Part shown: positions 10,900 to 21,779 of the stretch, in pieces
Layout: each line of letters begins with the position of its first letter
Position numbering within the stretch: position 1 is the first letter of the stretch
Assembly: GCA_028622995.1 (NCBI GenBank)
Contig: JAJQJQ010000071.1
Location: 186,001-250,000 of the forward strand
DNA from: Panagrolaimus kolymaensis
Taxonomy: Eukaryota > Nematoda > Chromadorea > Rhabditida > Panagrolaimidae
Reading direction: 5' to 3'
DNA length: 64,000 nt
Notes under the pieces: model-generated
Databases searched by the model: none
What the model was told of the DNA's origin: nothing
Seen by the model: only the letters and a program-made list of their open reading frames with translations
Position numbers and translations under genes: made by a program

Positions 10900-13800
10900 T
10901 TATACTAAATTTCTAAGAGTTGCTGAAAGAGTGGTTGGATTTAGTTCATACATAGCTGCAGTAATATTAGGAACACCAAATTCATGATTGTTTGGCAAGA
11001 TTTGATTTGGTTGATTTTGTCCCAAATTTATTAATTCATCGATTGGCTAAAAAAAAGTGTTTGTGAATTAAAAATAAAACCGATGGGTTTTATCGTACCT
11101 CCAAAGGTCGGACAATTTCTGTTCGTGATTGAGGTGATCTTTGCTGATTGATTAAATTCGATGCTGAAGAAATATTTGGACTATTTGCTTGATTTGAAGC
11201 TTTTTCTGTTTGTTCATTTTCTAAATCTATTACTTGAATAGTTGAAGATGAAACAGAAGAGGATTGACGATTTATCTGGGCTTGATTTAAAGTGGACCTT
11301 GACCGTTGATTTCTTCTTTGATGTTGCACCAATAATGGCGTGGAAGATAAAGCTGATGAAATATTTGGTTGATTTATTGGAGTTAAATTAGCATTTGACG
11401 ACGGTGGTGGTGGTGGACGAGGTTGGATAGAATAAGTTTGACCTCGATGAAGATTTGGAGAAAAAGCCGGAGCTATACTTCTTGATCTTCGCTTTAATAT
11501 TGATCTTATTACTGGATTAACAACGCGAGGATGTGGTATCGCAGAAGGTTGATGTCGAATTGGATCTACTATTCCAAGTGGCCTTTCAATCACTTGTGGT
11601 TGTGGTCTCATTGGTGGTCTCATTGGTGGTCTCACAGGAAGTTGCTGTGGAATTGGACCCATCATTCTTAGTGGCTGTCGTTGAATTACTTGTGGTTGTG
11701 GTCTAACACGAGGCTGTTGTGGTCTAATCGGCATTGAAGGCGTAATAGTTGCGTTTTGATTATTTTCTGCTTGATTATTTGTGATATCACCGAAACGTAT
11801 ATAATTTATCAACCAATTAATAAAAGGGTGTGAATGTGAAACAACATTTATTGTGACCAAGTTTGAGACAGCACCAAATAATTGTCTTCGGAAATTGGAT
11901 TCTAATGAATCATAATATTGTTGAAAACTTTCTTGTGCATTAACAAAATAATTTGGTGGCATTCGTTCGATCAAATGATTTAGATTATTTTGGATACAAC
12001 AAACGTCAGCATTTTGTTGTTGAATTTGCTGAATGGTATTTAATTGTTGTAGACGAGCATTTTGAACAGGATTTTCAGGTCTATTGGGTAATCCACGAAC
12101 ACTCAGTTGTTGTCGAGCCAAAGCTAGCGTCAATTGAGGACTAAGAGGACTAATATGAGATTGTTGACCAACTTGATAATTTTGGTAAAGTTCTTGCTCT
12201 TGCATAATTGGATTTGATGTTGGATTAATTGGTTGAGCAGGTGTGGAAGAAGATGAACTAGGAGATGAGTTAGAAGTATTTCGAATAAAAAATAATCTTT
12301 GATTATTAGATGGATCAGCATTCTGAGGTCTAATGGATAATCCTGGAGCTCTTGGAAGCTGTTGTGGAGGAATATGTTGAGGTCTAACTTGAGCTCGCTG
12401 ACCACCTGGATAAGCTTGGCGAAGTTGTTGTGGTTGTATAGGACAAGGATGTTGTAATAAAGGTAGTGGTCGAGTTGGTTGAGCTGGGCTAAAAGTTGAC
12501 GAACTAGGAGTGGAGTTGTTAGAAGGTGGATTAGGTTCAACATTTTGATCATCGGAAGGAACAGCATTAGGAAGAGTATGTATTATAGCAGCTTGTTCTT
12601 GGGGCACAACTTTCTTTTTTTTCTAAAATAATGCTATTTTATTTAAATTAAGCGGGTTAAAATTTACCGAAATGTTTTGCCTTTGAGTTTCACAAAATAA
12701 ATTATTCAAAACTTGTTGTTTTCGATTCACTTCAGCGCTCATAGATTCAAGCGCTTCTTTTTCTTTTATAAGTTGTTGTGTTGTCTTTTCCATTAACTCT
12801 TTAAATTTTATCAATTCCCTTTCTGCGGCCGTTGCTCGATGTTCTGCTTCAATAGCTTCCGATTTAGCTTGGAGACAATCAGATTGTTGGTTTTTAATTT
12901 TATTGTTTAAATTCTTGCATTCTGATTCCATTTTATTCATTTGTTCTTCTTTCTTTTCCAAAAGCTTTTTCAAATTCTCCACTTCACCTTCCAATTGTTG
13001 AGATTTTTTATTTGCTTCATTTTTATCTGCTAAATATTTTACAACCTTTTTAGATTCATCTTCTAATTTTCGTTCAGCTTCCATACGATTTTGGAATTCA
13101 CGATTTCTATCGGTCTCAAACGCATTTAATTTTTTATTCAAACATTGAAGATTAATTTCATGCTTCTTTGCACTATCCATCAAGCTTTTATTCTCTTTTT
13201 GAAGCTTTTCATTTTCGAGAAATATCATTTCATTCTTTTCTTTAAAATCACGAAGATCTTGTTGTTCACTATTCTTGATAATTTCTCTATTATTATACTT
13301 GCAAGTTTCGTCTCTAAGCTTGTTTTCCTAAAAAAATATTAAAAATTGTTTAGTAGGGGTTTTTTAAAGATTGTTGCCAAAAAAAACTTACGAGGTTTTT
13401 GTTGTTTTCATTTAGTTCAGCTAGTTTTTTATGAGAAATTTCCAATGCATTGGTGGAATTACGATGTGAATTCTGTTCATTTTGTAGCTCCATTTTTAAC
13501 TCCTCACATTTTTTAGCTGTATCACGGTTTAATACACTCAAATTATCACTTTGAAAAAGAATATCTCCGATACCCTAAAAAAACAAAGCATTAGCTATAG
13601 AGAATTAAGAAAATAAAAAAAAATCGTTACATTTCGAATATTATCCATGACTGCTTGATTTATTTCCTCAAGTTTTAGCTTTTTGATATCCTCATAAAAT
13701 TTAGCATAAATTTCCCTTTCATTTCGAATTTCACCATTAATAATCGTTGAATTGATTAAGGGTTTAAAATAATTAGATCGATCTAAGGCATTTGGAGCAT

Positions 13801-14536
13801 CTTTTCTTGAAGTTGGAACATCATTATTATTAGATGGTGATATATTTAATGATGGTGGTTGAGGAGTTGGGGATAAATATAAATCAGACACATGATTTTT
13901 TTCATTACCAATCGAAGTGAAAGAAGGAGAAGAAGCTAAAGTGAAATGTGATGGTGAAATTTGATTGATATTCTGTTGAGGTGGAAGAGAAGCTACTGAA
14001 GCTTCAAGAATATTAAAAGATTTAAAATTAATCAAAGGATAAGGAGTTTTTGGAATGGTAATAATTTCTTCTTCATCTTCGTTTGAAGAAGAAGGCTTTG
14101 ATGTAATGGAAGTTGACGATTTTGTTGGTCCATTTATGAGAGGTGGACGAAGCGATGCTATAATTTGAGGCGATGATTCTGCTTCAATTTTATCGTCATC
14201 ATCATCAGAAGAAGAAGAATCGAGCCATTTATATATTTGTGAAGGGTTTGATTTAAAAGGCGCGGGTGAGCGATGAGAAATATTATTCTTAGCGACTAAA
14301 AAAAAGTAAAAAGTTAAACTTGAATAATAAGCTTTAATATTAACCATTTGGAGTATCTGTTTTCGCTTTCTTCGGACTAGCAATTCGTCGTTTTTTGACT
14401 TTTGGTTCATCGCTAACATCCTGAAAACTTTTAATTATTTTTCTATAAAAGCCACAAAAAAAAAGAATAAACATACTTTATTATTTCCATTTTCAAAGTT
14501 TTCACTATCTGAATAATTTAAATATGGCGGTTTCAT
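10900..14536 (-). CDS. Coiled-coil protein with NLS-like start and long Gln/Pro/Asn-rich tail, copy 2
   Basis: Seven exons (14477-14536, 14345-14420, 13631-14295, 13392-13574, 12668-13327, 11099-12622, 10900-11046) give about 1104 residues, in the same phases as copy 1. A short N-terminal exon is followed by basic KVKKRRIASPKKAK, an acidic Ser/Asp patch, the motif KFYEDIKKLKLEE and a coiled coil. Exon 6 is over four times longer than in copy 1 (508 against 122 codons) and is almost wholly Gln, Pro, Asn, Ser and Arg. The last exon is nearly the same as copy 1. The low-complexity exon would class as prion-like. Family unknown; the nuclear location is inferred from the basic clusters. Confidence 0.8.
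12928..13070 (-). repeat. Near-identical coiled-coil tract shared with 7696-7838
   Basis: Partner of the tract in copy 1, about three differences in 143 bases. See copy 1 for meaning. Confidence 0.7.
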
Positions 14537-15037
14537 TTTTGATAAACAAAAATACCAAAATGCCGAAATCTATGGAAAATAAAAAAGCCAAAAAATAAAA
14601 TTTTGATATAAATTAATAAACAAAGAAATTGAATAAACCTTTAAAAAAAATGTTTAGAATAAATCAATGAAGAAAAAAGCGCGCTGATCTTCTTTTTTTA
14701 TTAAATATCATAAACACTTGAAACTTTTTATTTATGGTTCAAAGGCATTTTTAAGTTCTCTTTGGATGACCTATATATTTTTTGTTTTGCTTTAACCGAT
14801 GCGAGTAGTCTTAAAGCATAGATTCGCACTTCCTTACATTTTTAGCCAAAGAAAGAGGTTAGTCACTCGACAACTAAAGAAATATTCCTCAAAAATAATA
14901 ACATCTTTATTTTTCTTACTGCAGCTAACAAACTTTAAATTGTTTTTTATTTTATTTTATTTTATTGAACTTAAAAACCAAAAACTTTTTTATTTTGAAA
15001 AAAAAAAAAATAATTTCAAAAAATAAGTAAAATTTTA
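14537..15037. other. Intergenic; upstream region of coiled-coil copy 2
   Basis: Contains the conserved block at 14707-14770 shared with 9377-9440, then AT-rich sequence up to the end of the BTB gene. The plus-strand frame at 14799-15026 is a low-complexity shadow. Confidence 0.55.
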
Positions 15038-16806
15038 TCAAGCGGTAGTAATGGTACATTCGCCAGGTCCATGACCAAACTTTCTGGTGTTGGTAAAAAT
15101 GAGTGCTGGTAGTATTGTTTCGTTATGTTTGATTAAAATTTTTCGTTTCAAATACAAATTTGTGGAATCCGTTACTAAGCAATATTCATCATCATTGATA
15201 AATTTGGAAATGTTTGGCTTTTGTGGACATGGAATTATCGCATTCCATTGATGAAATTCTGGGGATGCTGATGTTAGCTGGGGATTAAAGTTGTTTTGAC
15301 CGTCTACAAGGTTAACGAATATTATAAATTGCATAAAATAAATAAATTAATCTTTCATAAAAACTTACAAACATGAAAATTCGGATGATTATAAGTCGAA
15401 TGCATATGAACATTTTGGTAATGAATTTGTTGATTTATTTGAGTTTTATTTGATTCTCGCCCGTTTAAGTTTTTAATTAGATTATATGTAGTTTCATTAA
15501 AAACATAAGCAACTGCTTCACCGACACCAGCTTGAATAAATTTAAGACATTTAGCTATAAAAAAAGGTTAATTTAATTTCCAACACATAATTAATCTAGA
15601 AACTCGTAGTTCGCGAAAGAGAAAAAAGAAACGTTTGGTTTATAAATTTTAAGCAAATAAATTACCTCTAGGCTTGTTATGATATAAGCTAACGAATGTT
15701 GAGTTTATTCCAGTTGATCTTAAAGTAATAGAATCAAGTAAAATTTTGCTGAATTCTTCATAAGTAAATAAATAGCCTATGGGAGCTGGAAAAAAACATT
15801 ATATAATTTCACGGTGTAACAAAAAATTCAACAATTTATCTAAATTATAGCTCCACATAATATTAAAGCAATCAATAAACCTACCAACTACACGACTAAG
15901 ATATTCCATGCTCATCGTTGGAAATCGAATATATGGCAAAATATCGGTTAAAATATTTTTGAGCGCAAGTTTATATTCTTCGGTTGAAGGATCCATCGCA
16001 TCAATTTTTGAAAGTTGATGCTTTGCCCATTTTAATATCTAAAGCGAAAAAAATAATAATTAAATGAAACAAATAAAGTTTACGGCATCAAAGAAAGTTT
16101 CCTCCGCAACATTGAGAAGTTCAAATTTAGCAATATCAATCAAACATTCGATTGAAATTTCATAGAATTCATTTAATTCTAAAACATCTTCAGTATTTTC
16201 AGAAATAAACGCTGTAATTTTTTCCATCATTTTAGTTAAAGAATATTTCTTCGCAAGCTCGAACCCTTTAATGGCATTTTCTACATTGACTGCATTAGAC
16301 ATCAAATAAAGATCACAATAATCTTTTAACGCTTCAACATCATAAGCTTCAGCCAAATCAACAATAATGGAAATATTTTCTGGAGTAAGATTGCATTCGC
16401 CAAAATAGAAAAATTTTAAGAATTCTTTAAAATCTTCAAAAGTGTTTGTTGAAATTTTGATAGGTTTATTTTTATTTGTCGCCCATTCTCCAAAAATCAT
16501 TGCTTCAAAAACTTTTGAGATTGGCCATAAAATAAAGGAATGAGTATGGAGTTGTTGCTGAAATGGTTATCTTGAAAACATAGAAAAAGTTAAACTTTTC
16601 TCTATCAAGACACTTAAAAAAACTTAAGCATAAAATATAAAATTGCTTTCTTTTTTAAACTTGATAAAAGATTTACTCACCTTATCTGCAAATTGAAAAA
16701 CAACATCAAAATGACCTTTGTCATTATCTTGTGACTCAAACATAAAATATCTTTGATTAGATAAATTATGCAAATGATTGCATTTATCAGAATTGTGAGA
16801 ATCCAT
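15038..16806 (-). CDS. BTB-BACK domain protein
   Basis: Six exons (16681-16806, 16084-16557, 15885-16038, 15666-15785, 15369-15554, 15038-15303), all phases agreeing, about 441 residues. The BTB/POZ fold spans about residues 30-150 (HFDVVFQF, then HSFILWPISKVFEAMI, then FLKFFYFGE). A BACK-like part follows (LLNVAEETFFDAV, then ILPYIRFPTM), as in substrate adaptors of Cullin-3 E3 ligases. The C-terminal 200 residues are not a Kelch or clear MATH domain and were not recognised. A partly decayed copy lies at 20384-21392. Start chosen at the first ATG before the BTB strand, with no better upstream ATG in frame. Confidence 0.82.
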
Positions 16807-18519
16807 TTAATAAAAAAATTTTATTTTCAAAGAAACAAGAAAAAATTTTTGCAACAACTTTGCGAGATGAAAAAAATGTAGCGTTCGTTGTTTCCTTTTT
16901 TTTCTCGCAATTGATCCACTTCCAAAGCAAGCAAAAACAAAAAAAGAGATAAAGGTTTTTTTACACAACGGGTCATTTTTGTGCGTCTTTCCATCATTCA
17001 CATGTGAGAGCAACTTTTTTATGCATAGTGAAGTGTGGAGTTAGTTTAGAAAAAAGAAGAGGAAATGTTCAAACCATAGGGTTAAAATAAAAATAAAAAA
17101 CTCTCTTAGAAATTTCATCAATCATAGAAGAAAAAAACAATTATTCTAAGCATCAAAACTCTTGGTTCTTGGAACGGTGAAGGATATTGAGTTATTTAAA
17201 TTTTTAACCAAGGTGAACTGAACATGAACGAAAAATCTATAAACCTAAAATTGAAAAGTGGATTCAAAATATACCGAAGGTAATAAATAAAATTTTTTGT
17301 GTTAAGTTGTATATCAACAAATTCCCCTTGCTGATTGATGATAGTGCAGCTTTAATAACAAAAAATTAAGAAATTAAGTTAAAGTTTAAAAAATAATAAA
17401 TCTTGTCGATAGCTTTTATTTTTCAATGAAAAGTAAAAACAAACATAAAAAATAAAACCTGATTTTTATATAAATTAATGCCACTTGTTGTTGCTTTGGC
17501 TTTACTTAATAATAACAATTATTTGTTATAACTTCTTCTTACAGTATGCCATCTTTTTGCTTATTATTGTTTTGTTTTGTTTGTGACTAAGAAGGAAATA
17601 GAAATTGCATAAAAATTTGTAGGTCAAAGACATTGGTCTGCCAATCTCGACTTGCACTCTCTTTTATTCATCATGGTTTGGCTAATCTTATCGTGCCATT
17701 TTAGCGCACTCTCTTTTTTAAATATCGATTCTAAGGCAGAGGTCCTTTGCTTCTTTCTTATATTTTCAGTTTTTTTTCTCGTCAGTTGTTACATTTTGTT
17801 TGAATAAAGAGCAGTTTGGCTCAAGAAATAGCTCTCACTTGAGTTAATTAATGCATGAAAAATATATCTGTGTTTTGTCGTCAAAATTTATGTTATGCAT
17901 TTTAAATATTTTTTAACTGTTTTAAGTTTACTTTTTTTTCGCTTTGTTTGTTTAAAATTTTCCTTCGAAAAATGTCGCGATAAAAAAGAAGTGGCATTTT
18001 TTTTCTTTTCTTTTTTTTGGCAGTTTTTGTCTTGTTGGTTCAAAAAAATTCTGCCTGCAACAAGATTTTTTAAACTTTATCTTTGCCAGATTTTTCTCTG
18101 ACGATACTTAGTTATTTATCGATCAAAGTCCATTTGATCCTTTGATGATTAATTTTAGTTTTTGTAAATGTTATTCGTTTTGATTTGTGAATTAAATGAT
18201 AGCAAGGCGTTGTATGGCCTGATAGCGATTGCTTGGATTGAAATAAGGTTTTTGGAAGAAATATTCATTCTTTGGTTTAATTTAGATTTTGTTTTATCGA
18301 ATAATCATTTTTCTCTGATTTTTTGTATTTATTCGTGTTAAAAATTGTAAATAAAATTATTAAATTATTATTCAAATTTTGATTTAACTTTATTTTAAAA
18401 TCCAACAATGCCATTTTTTCTCGTGTACTTTGCTCATTAATTACACCATCTTATTATTCTCGTGTTTCATCAATATCTTATTGTTATAAAAAATTAAATA
18501 CCAAATTTTTTTAGAAGCC
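16807..18519. other. Intergenic, 1.7 kb between divergent genes
   Basis: Shared upstream space of the BTB-BACK gene (minus) and the secreted BTB-like gene (plus). A TTTTTTTTAG just before the plus-strand ATG (about 18506-18514) looks like a trans-splice acceptor. The sequence GCACTCTCTTTT occurs twice, near 17656 and 17707. No gene seen. Confidence 0.55.
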
Positions 18520-19583
18520 ATGAAAATTTTTCTTTGCCTTCTTGTATTAATTGCTTTTTCTTGTGCAAATGCTGATAATCCTTCGATTGTAAGTTATTTA
18601 AAGCTTAATTATATATTTTTTAAAATTTCGAATCTATTTATTTAGGTTGGCTTTTTTAACGGAACTTTTACTTGGAAATTTGACCGAACTTTATTAGATA
18701 AGTTATTATCAATTGAATTTCTTAAAATTTATGATACTACGGATAATGATCATACATATTACGTCCATCTTGCAACTATTTTCGACCTAGGTTTTTTTAA
18801 AATCAGTGGTCACTCAGTTATAGTTGAACTTAATGATACTATTGATATGCCAATTTATTATAAAGTATGGTCTCCTTATTTTGATTATGGAACGAATTAT
18901 ATTTCCAAAGAAACTAGAGAAAATTTCACAGAATTTGAAGTAAACATAAATGCCATTTACCAAAAAAATTCATTCATCAAAAAACCGAGTAAAGCAATTT
19001 CCAGTCAATGCGAAGATATGGATGATATTAGAAAAATGATGACCTTAGACAAAAATAATACCAAAGTTGTTATAAAGAGCAGTAGCAAAAATGTTACGGT
19101 AAACTGAATTAGTTTCATTTCCCATTTAATTTTTTGTTTTTAGACTTCACAAAAGGTTATGGCAGGATGTTCTAACGTTTTCCCCAGCTTTTTGGCCGAT
19201 GGTGCAACTAATTTCACCCTTAATAAATATACTTTCGATACTATTCAAAAGATGGTTGAGTTTTGCGAAACTGCCGTTATCAAGGAAATGGGAAACACGG
19301 AAGGAGAACTTTTTGAAATCGCCAATGTTTTTCAAATGCCATGTTTAATGGTAAAAAAATTATAAATATTAATAAACTATTATAACGAAATTTTTAGGAT
19401 TATTTATTCAAAAAATCGTATGAAGATGTTAACGATGAAAATGCAGTTTTTCGATTAAAATATGCAAAAATCTATAATAAATACGATCTTGAAGATTCAC
19501 TTCTTGATGAAAACAAAGCTTTGCGAGAAAAAGAAGAAAATTTTCTTGGTACCGCATTTCGTTGGCTTATGAAGGTGTTTTAA
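18520..19583 (+). CDS. Secreted-looking MATH/BTB-like protein
   Basis: Four exons (18520-18588, 18646-19098, 19144-19350, 19398-19583), phase 0 throughout, 304 residues. It opens with a classic signal peptide (MKIFLCLLVLIAFSCANA). Residues about 24-130 are beta-rich and MATH-like (FTWKFD, then VWSPYFDYG). From about 155 the sequence looks like a BTB fold: VMAGCSNVFPSFL, then FDTIQKMVEF, then LFEIANVFQMPCLMDYL, then ENAVFRLKYAKIYNKYDL, the usual end of a BTB. BTB proteins normally act in cytosol or nucleus, so the signal peptide is odd. Exon 1 could be a mis-chosen start, but its splice donor and frame are clean. Function not assigned. Confidence 0.75.
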
Positions 19584-19719
19584 TTATTGACTTTTATCGA
19601 CAAGAAAACGAGGTTGTTTATGAATTAAATCGAGAAGTTAAACTAAATTTTATATGTCGTCATGCCAATTTTTTTTTGTCAAATATTTATTTTGTTATTA
19701 AAGTTATCTTTTTTGTAAC

Positions 19720-20060
19720 TCCAAAATCAGTGTTGTGATTTTGTATTTTGGTCGCACCGGGCACCGCACCGAGCACCAGCCATTTTTAAAAATCGCACCA
19801 AACACCGCACCGACACCAAAATTTTTTAAATTAATTTTTTTATAATTGATATTTTTGAATATAATAATAACAAAAGGATTATTTAAACGTGTTTTATAGC
19901 GTTTTCCACCACTTTTAAGCTTTATAAAAGTCAAAAAAAGCTCAAAATTCCGAATTTTTAAATTAAAAATTTTTTTATCGCACCAAGCACCGCACCAAGC
20001 ACCAGTTGGTGCGCACCGGTGCGGTGCGGGTGCTGTGCGAGTCACAACACTGTCCAAAAT
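19720..20060. mobile_element. hAT-type MITE, 325 bp, with 8-bp target duplication
   Basis: The element 19728-20052 starts CAGTGTTGTGA and ends with its exact inverted copy TCACAACACTG. It is flanked by the perfect 8-base direct repeat TCCAAAAT at 19720-19727 and 20053-20060. Eight-base target duplications and CAGTG-type ends fit the hAT superfamily. The interior is a foldback: GCACCGCACC-type motifs run in from both ends around an AT-rich centre. There is no transposase frame, so it is non-autonomous. It sits in the short gap between two convergent genes. Confidence 0.9.
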
Positions 20061-20383
20061 ATGCTTGCTCATTTATAAATATGAGGCAGCAATAATTCCA
20101 TCCTTTCTTCAATTAGTCTAATAGTATTTATTTGGTTTAATTGCATTTAAATATTTTTGAAGCTATGAAAAAAAGAAAGGTGTTAAAGAATCAAAAAATA
20201 AACCTAAAATTTTCTATCCTTTTTATTTGTGCTCGTTCCCTTCATTACATTTACTTATTTTTATATTCATTTTTAAAAATACATTTTATAAAAAAATTCG
20301 TTTAAAAAGAAATAAGAGTCTTGAAGAAACAAATCGATTTTAATAAATGAAATTAACAATTGATGAATTAATTTCGTCGGGGT

Positions 20384-21392
20384 TTAAATTCTGGCATTAA
20401 GCAAGATTTCACTCAATTTTTCATAAGAAAACAAGTATCCAATTGGAACTGAAATAATTGGAGTCAGTGAAAGAAATTTTTTAAGCAAAAAGAAATTTAC
20501 CAAGAACACGACACAAATATTCTCTGCGCATGGTAGAAAAATTTATTAATGGCAAAATATCGGTTAAAATATTTTTGAGCGCGACTTCTTCGGTAGAACA
20601 ATCCACAACATCATCATTTTTTTGAAAGTTGGAGCGCGGCCCATCTTAAAATCTAAAATGTTTAATGTTCAAAAAAAGATAGCAAAAAATCGAAACAAAA
20701 AAACTAACAGCGTAAAATAAATCTTCTTGATTAATATTTAGAGTTTCAAATTTTAAAATTTCAATTAAATATACTTTTGGAATTTCCATAAAGTTTGGTT
20801 GCTTTAAAACGTCGTGAGTATTTTCAGAAATAAATAATGAAACAATTTTTTTAGTGGTTGTTAAAGAATATTTCGTTGCCAATTCAAAGCCTTTGATGGC
20901 ATTTTCAAAGTTTACTGTAATTGAAAGCAAATAAATGTCACAATATTTTTTTAATGTTTCAACATCGTAAGCTTCAGCCAAATCAACGATAACGGAAATA
21001 TTTTCTGGAGTAAGCTTGCATTCGCCAAAATAGAAAAATTTTAAGAATTCTTTAAAATCTTCAAAAGTGTTTGTGGAGATTTTAATTGAGGCTTTCTCAT
21101 TTGCCCAGGGTCCATGAAACATTGTTTCAAAAACTATGGAAATCGGCCAAATGATGAAGGAATGGCAATGAAGTTTCTAAAAAAATTTTAAAATGCATCA
21201 ATCAAAGAAGGCAAAATAAGGTTTGATAATAAAAAATGGACTAACCTTATTATCCATAAATTGAAAAGTAATATCAAAATGGCTTTCATCAAAATTTTGT
21301 GACTCAAACATAGAATATCGCTGCCTTGAAATACTATCCAAATGGTTCTCAGATTGAATGGTTGGAGAACTCATAACGTTGAATGAAAACAA
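20384..21392 (-). pseudogene. BTB-BACK gene copy, frameshifted and shortened
   Basis: Tandem-type copy of the gene at 15038-16806. Exons 1 (21246-21392) and 2 (20709-21176) are open and encode the BTB half, with HFDITFQF, HSFIIWPIS and FLKFFYFGE. In exon 3 (20501-20652) a run of seven A, against the partner's ATT context, shifts the frame straight into TGA TGA. One base later the BACK sequence resumes (EEVALKNILTDILPL). Exon 4 (20384-20448) keeps VPIGYLFSYE, then hits TAA, and the partner's last two exons are missing. The product would be a BTB-only fragment. A homopolymer sequencing error could explain the shift but not the lost 3' end. Confidence 0.75.
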
Positions 21393-21522
21393 AATTTAAA
21401 TGACAAAATTTTAAAATAAAATAAAAATTACAAATTTTTAACCAAAAAAGAGCCAATCGCTTTTTTTCAAAATCTCCTAACTTCCAAAAAAAGAAAAAAA
21501 GAAAGAGAAGAGTCATCATGCC

Positions 21523-21779
21523 ATGCCATGTAAGGATGGCTCGGGCCGGGATTTTCGAGGCCCGGCCCGGCCCGGGCTTTAGATTTTTGGGCCCGGCCCG
21601 GCCCCGCTAAAACCCCATTTTTTTCGGCCCGGCCCGGGCCGGGCCTTCAAATTTTTTTTATTTGCCTTGGTAATCCCTTTGATTTTTTTCTTTTTTTTAT
21701 TTTTAAATCATAAATCTCGGCCCGGGCCGGGCCGGGCTTTTGCGGGCCGACCAGGCCCGGTGCCATCCCTAATGCCATG
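21523..21779. mobile_element. GC-rich hAT-type MITE, 241 bp, with 8-bp target duplication
   Basis: The element 21531-21771 has ends TAAGGATGGC and, inverted, TAGGGATGGC. It is flanked by the perfect 8-base repeat ATGCCATG at 21523-21530 and 21772-21779. The inside is packed with GGGCC/CCCGG units in both orientations, far richer in GC than anything around it. No coding capacity. TAGGG-type ends and the 8-base duplication fit hAT. It sits where the calpain homology ends. Confidence 0.9.

Noticed and set aside
12130..12567. 145-residue minus-strand frame
   Set aside because: Shadow of the low-complexity exon of coiled-coil copy 2 in another frame.
21531..21771. GC-rich repeats as a CRISPR array or CpG-island-like promoter
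   Set aside because: No regular spacers; inverted ends and target duplication show a transposon.
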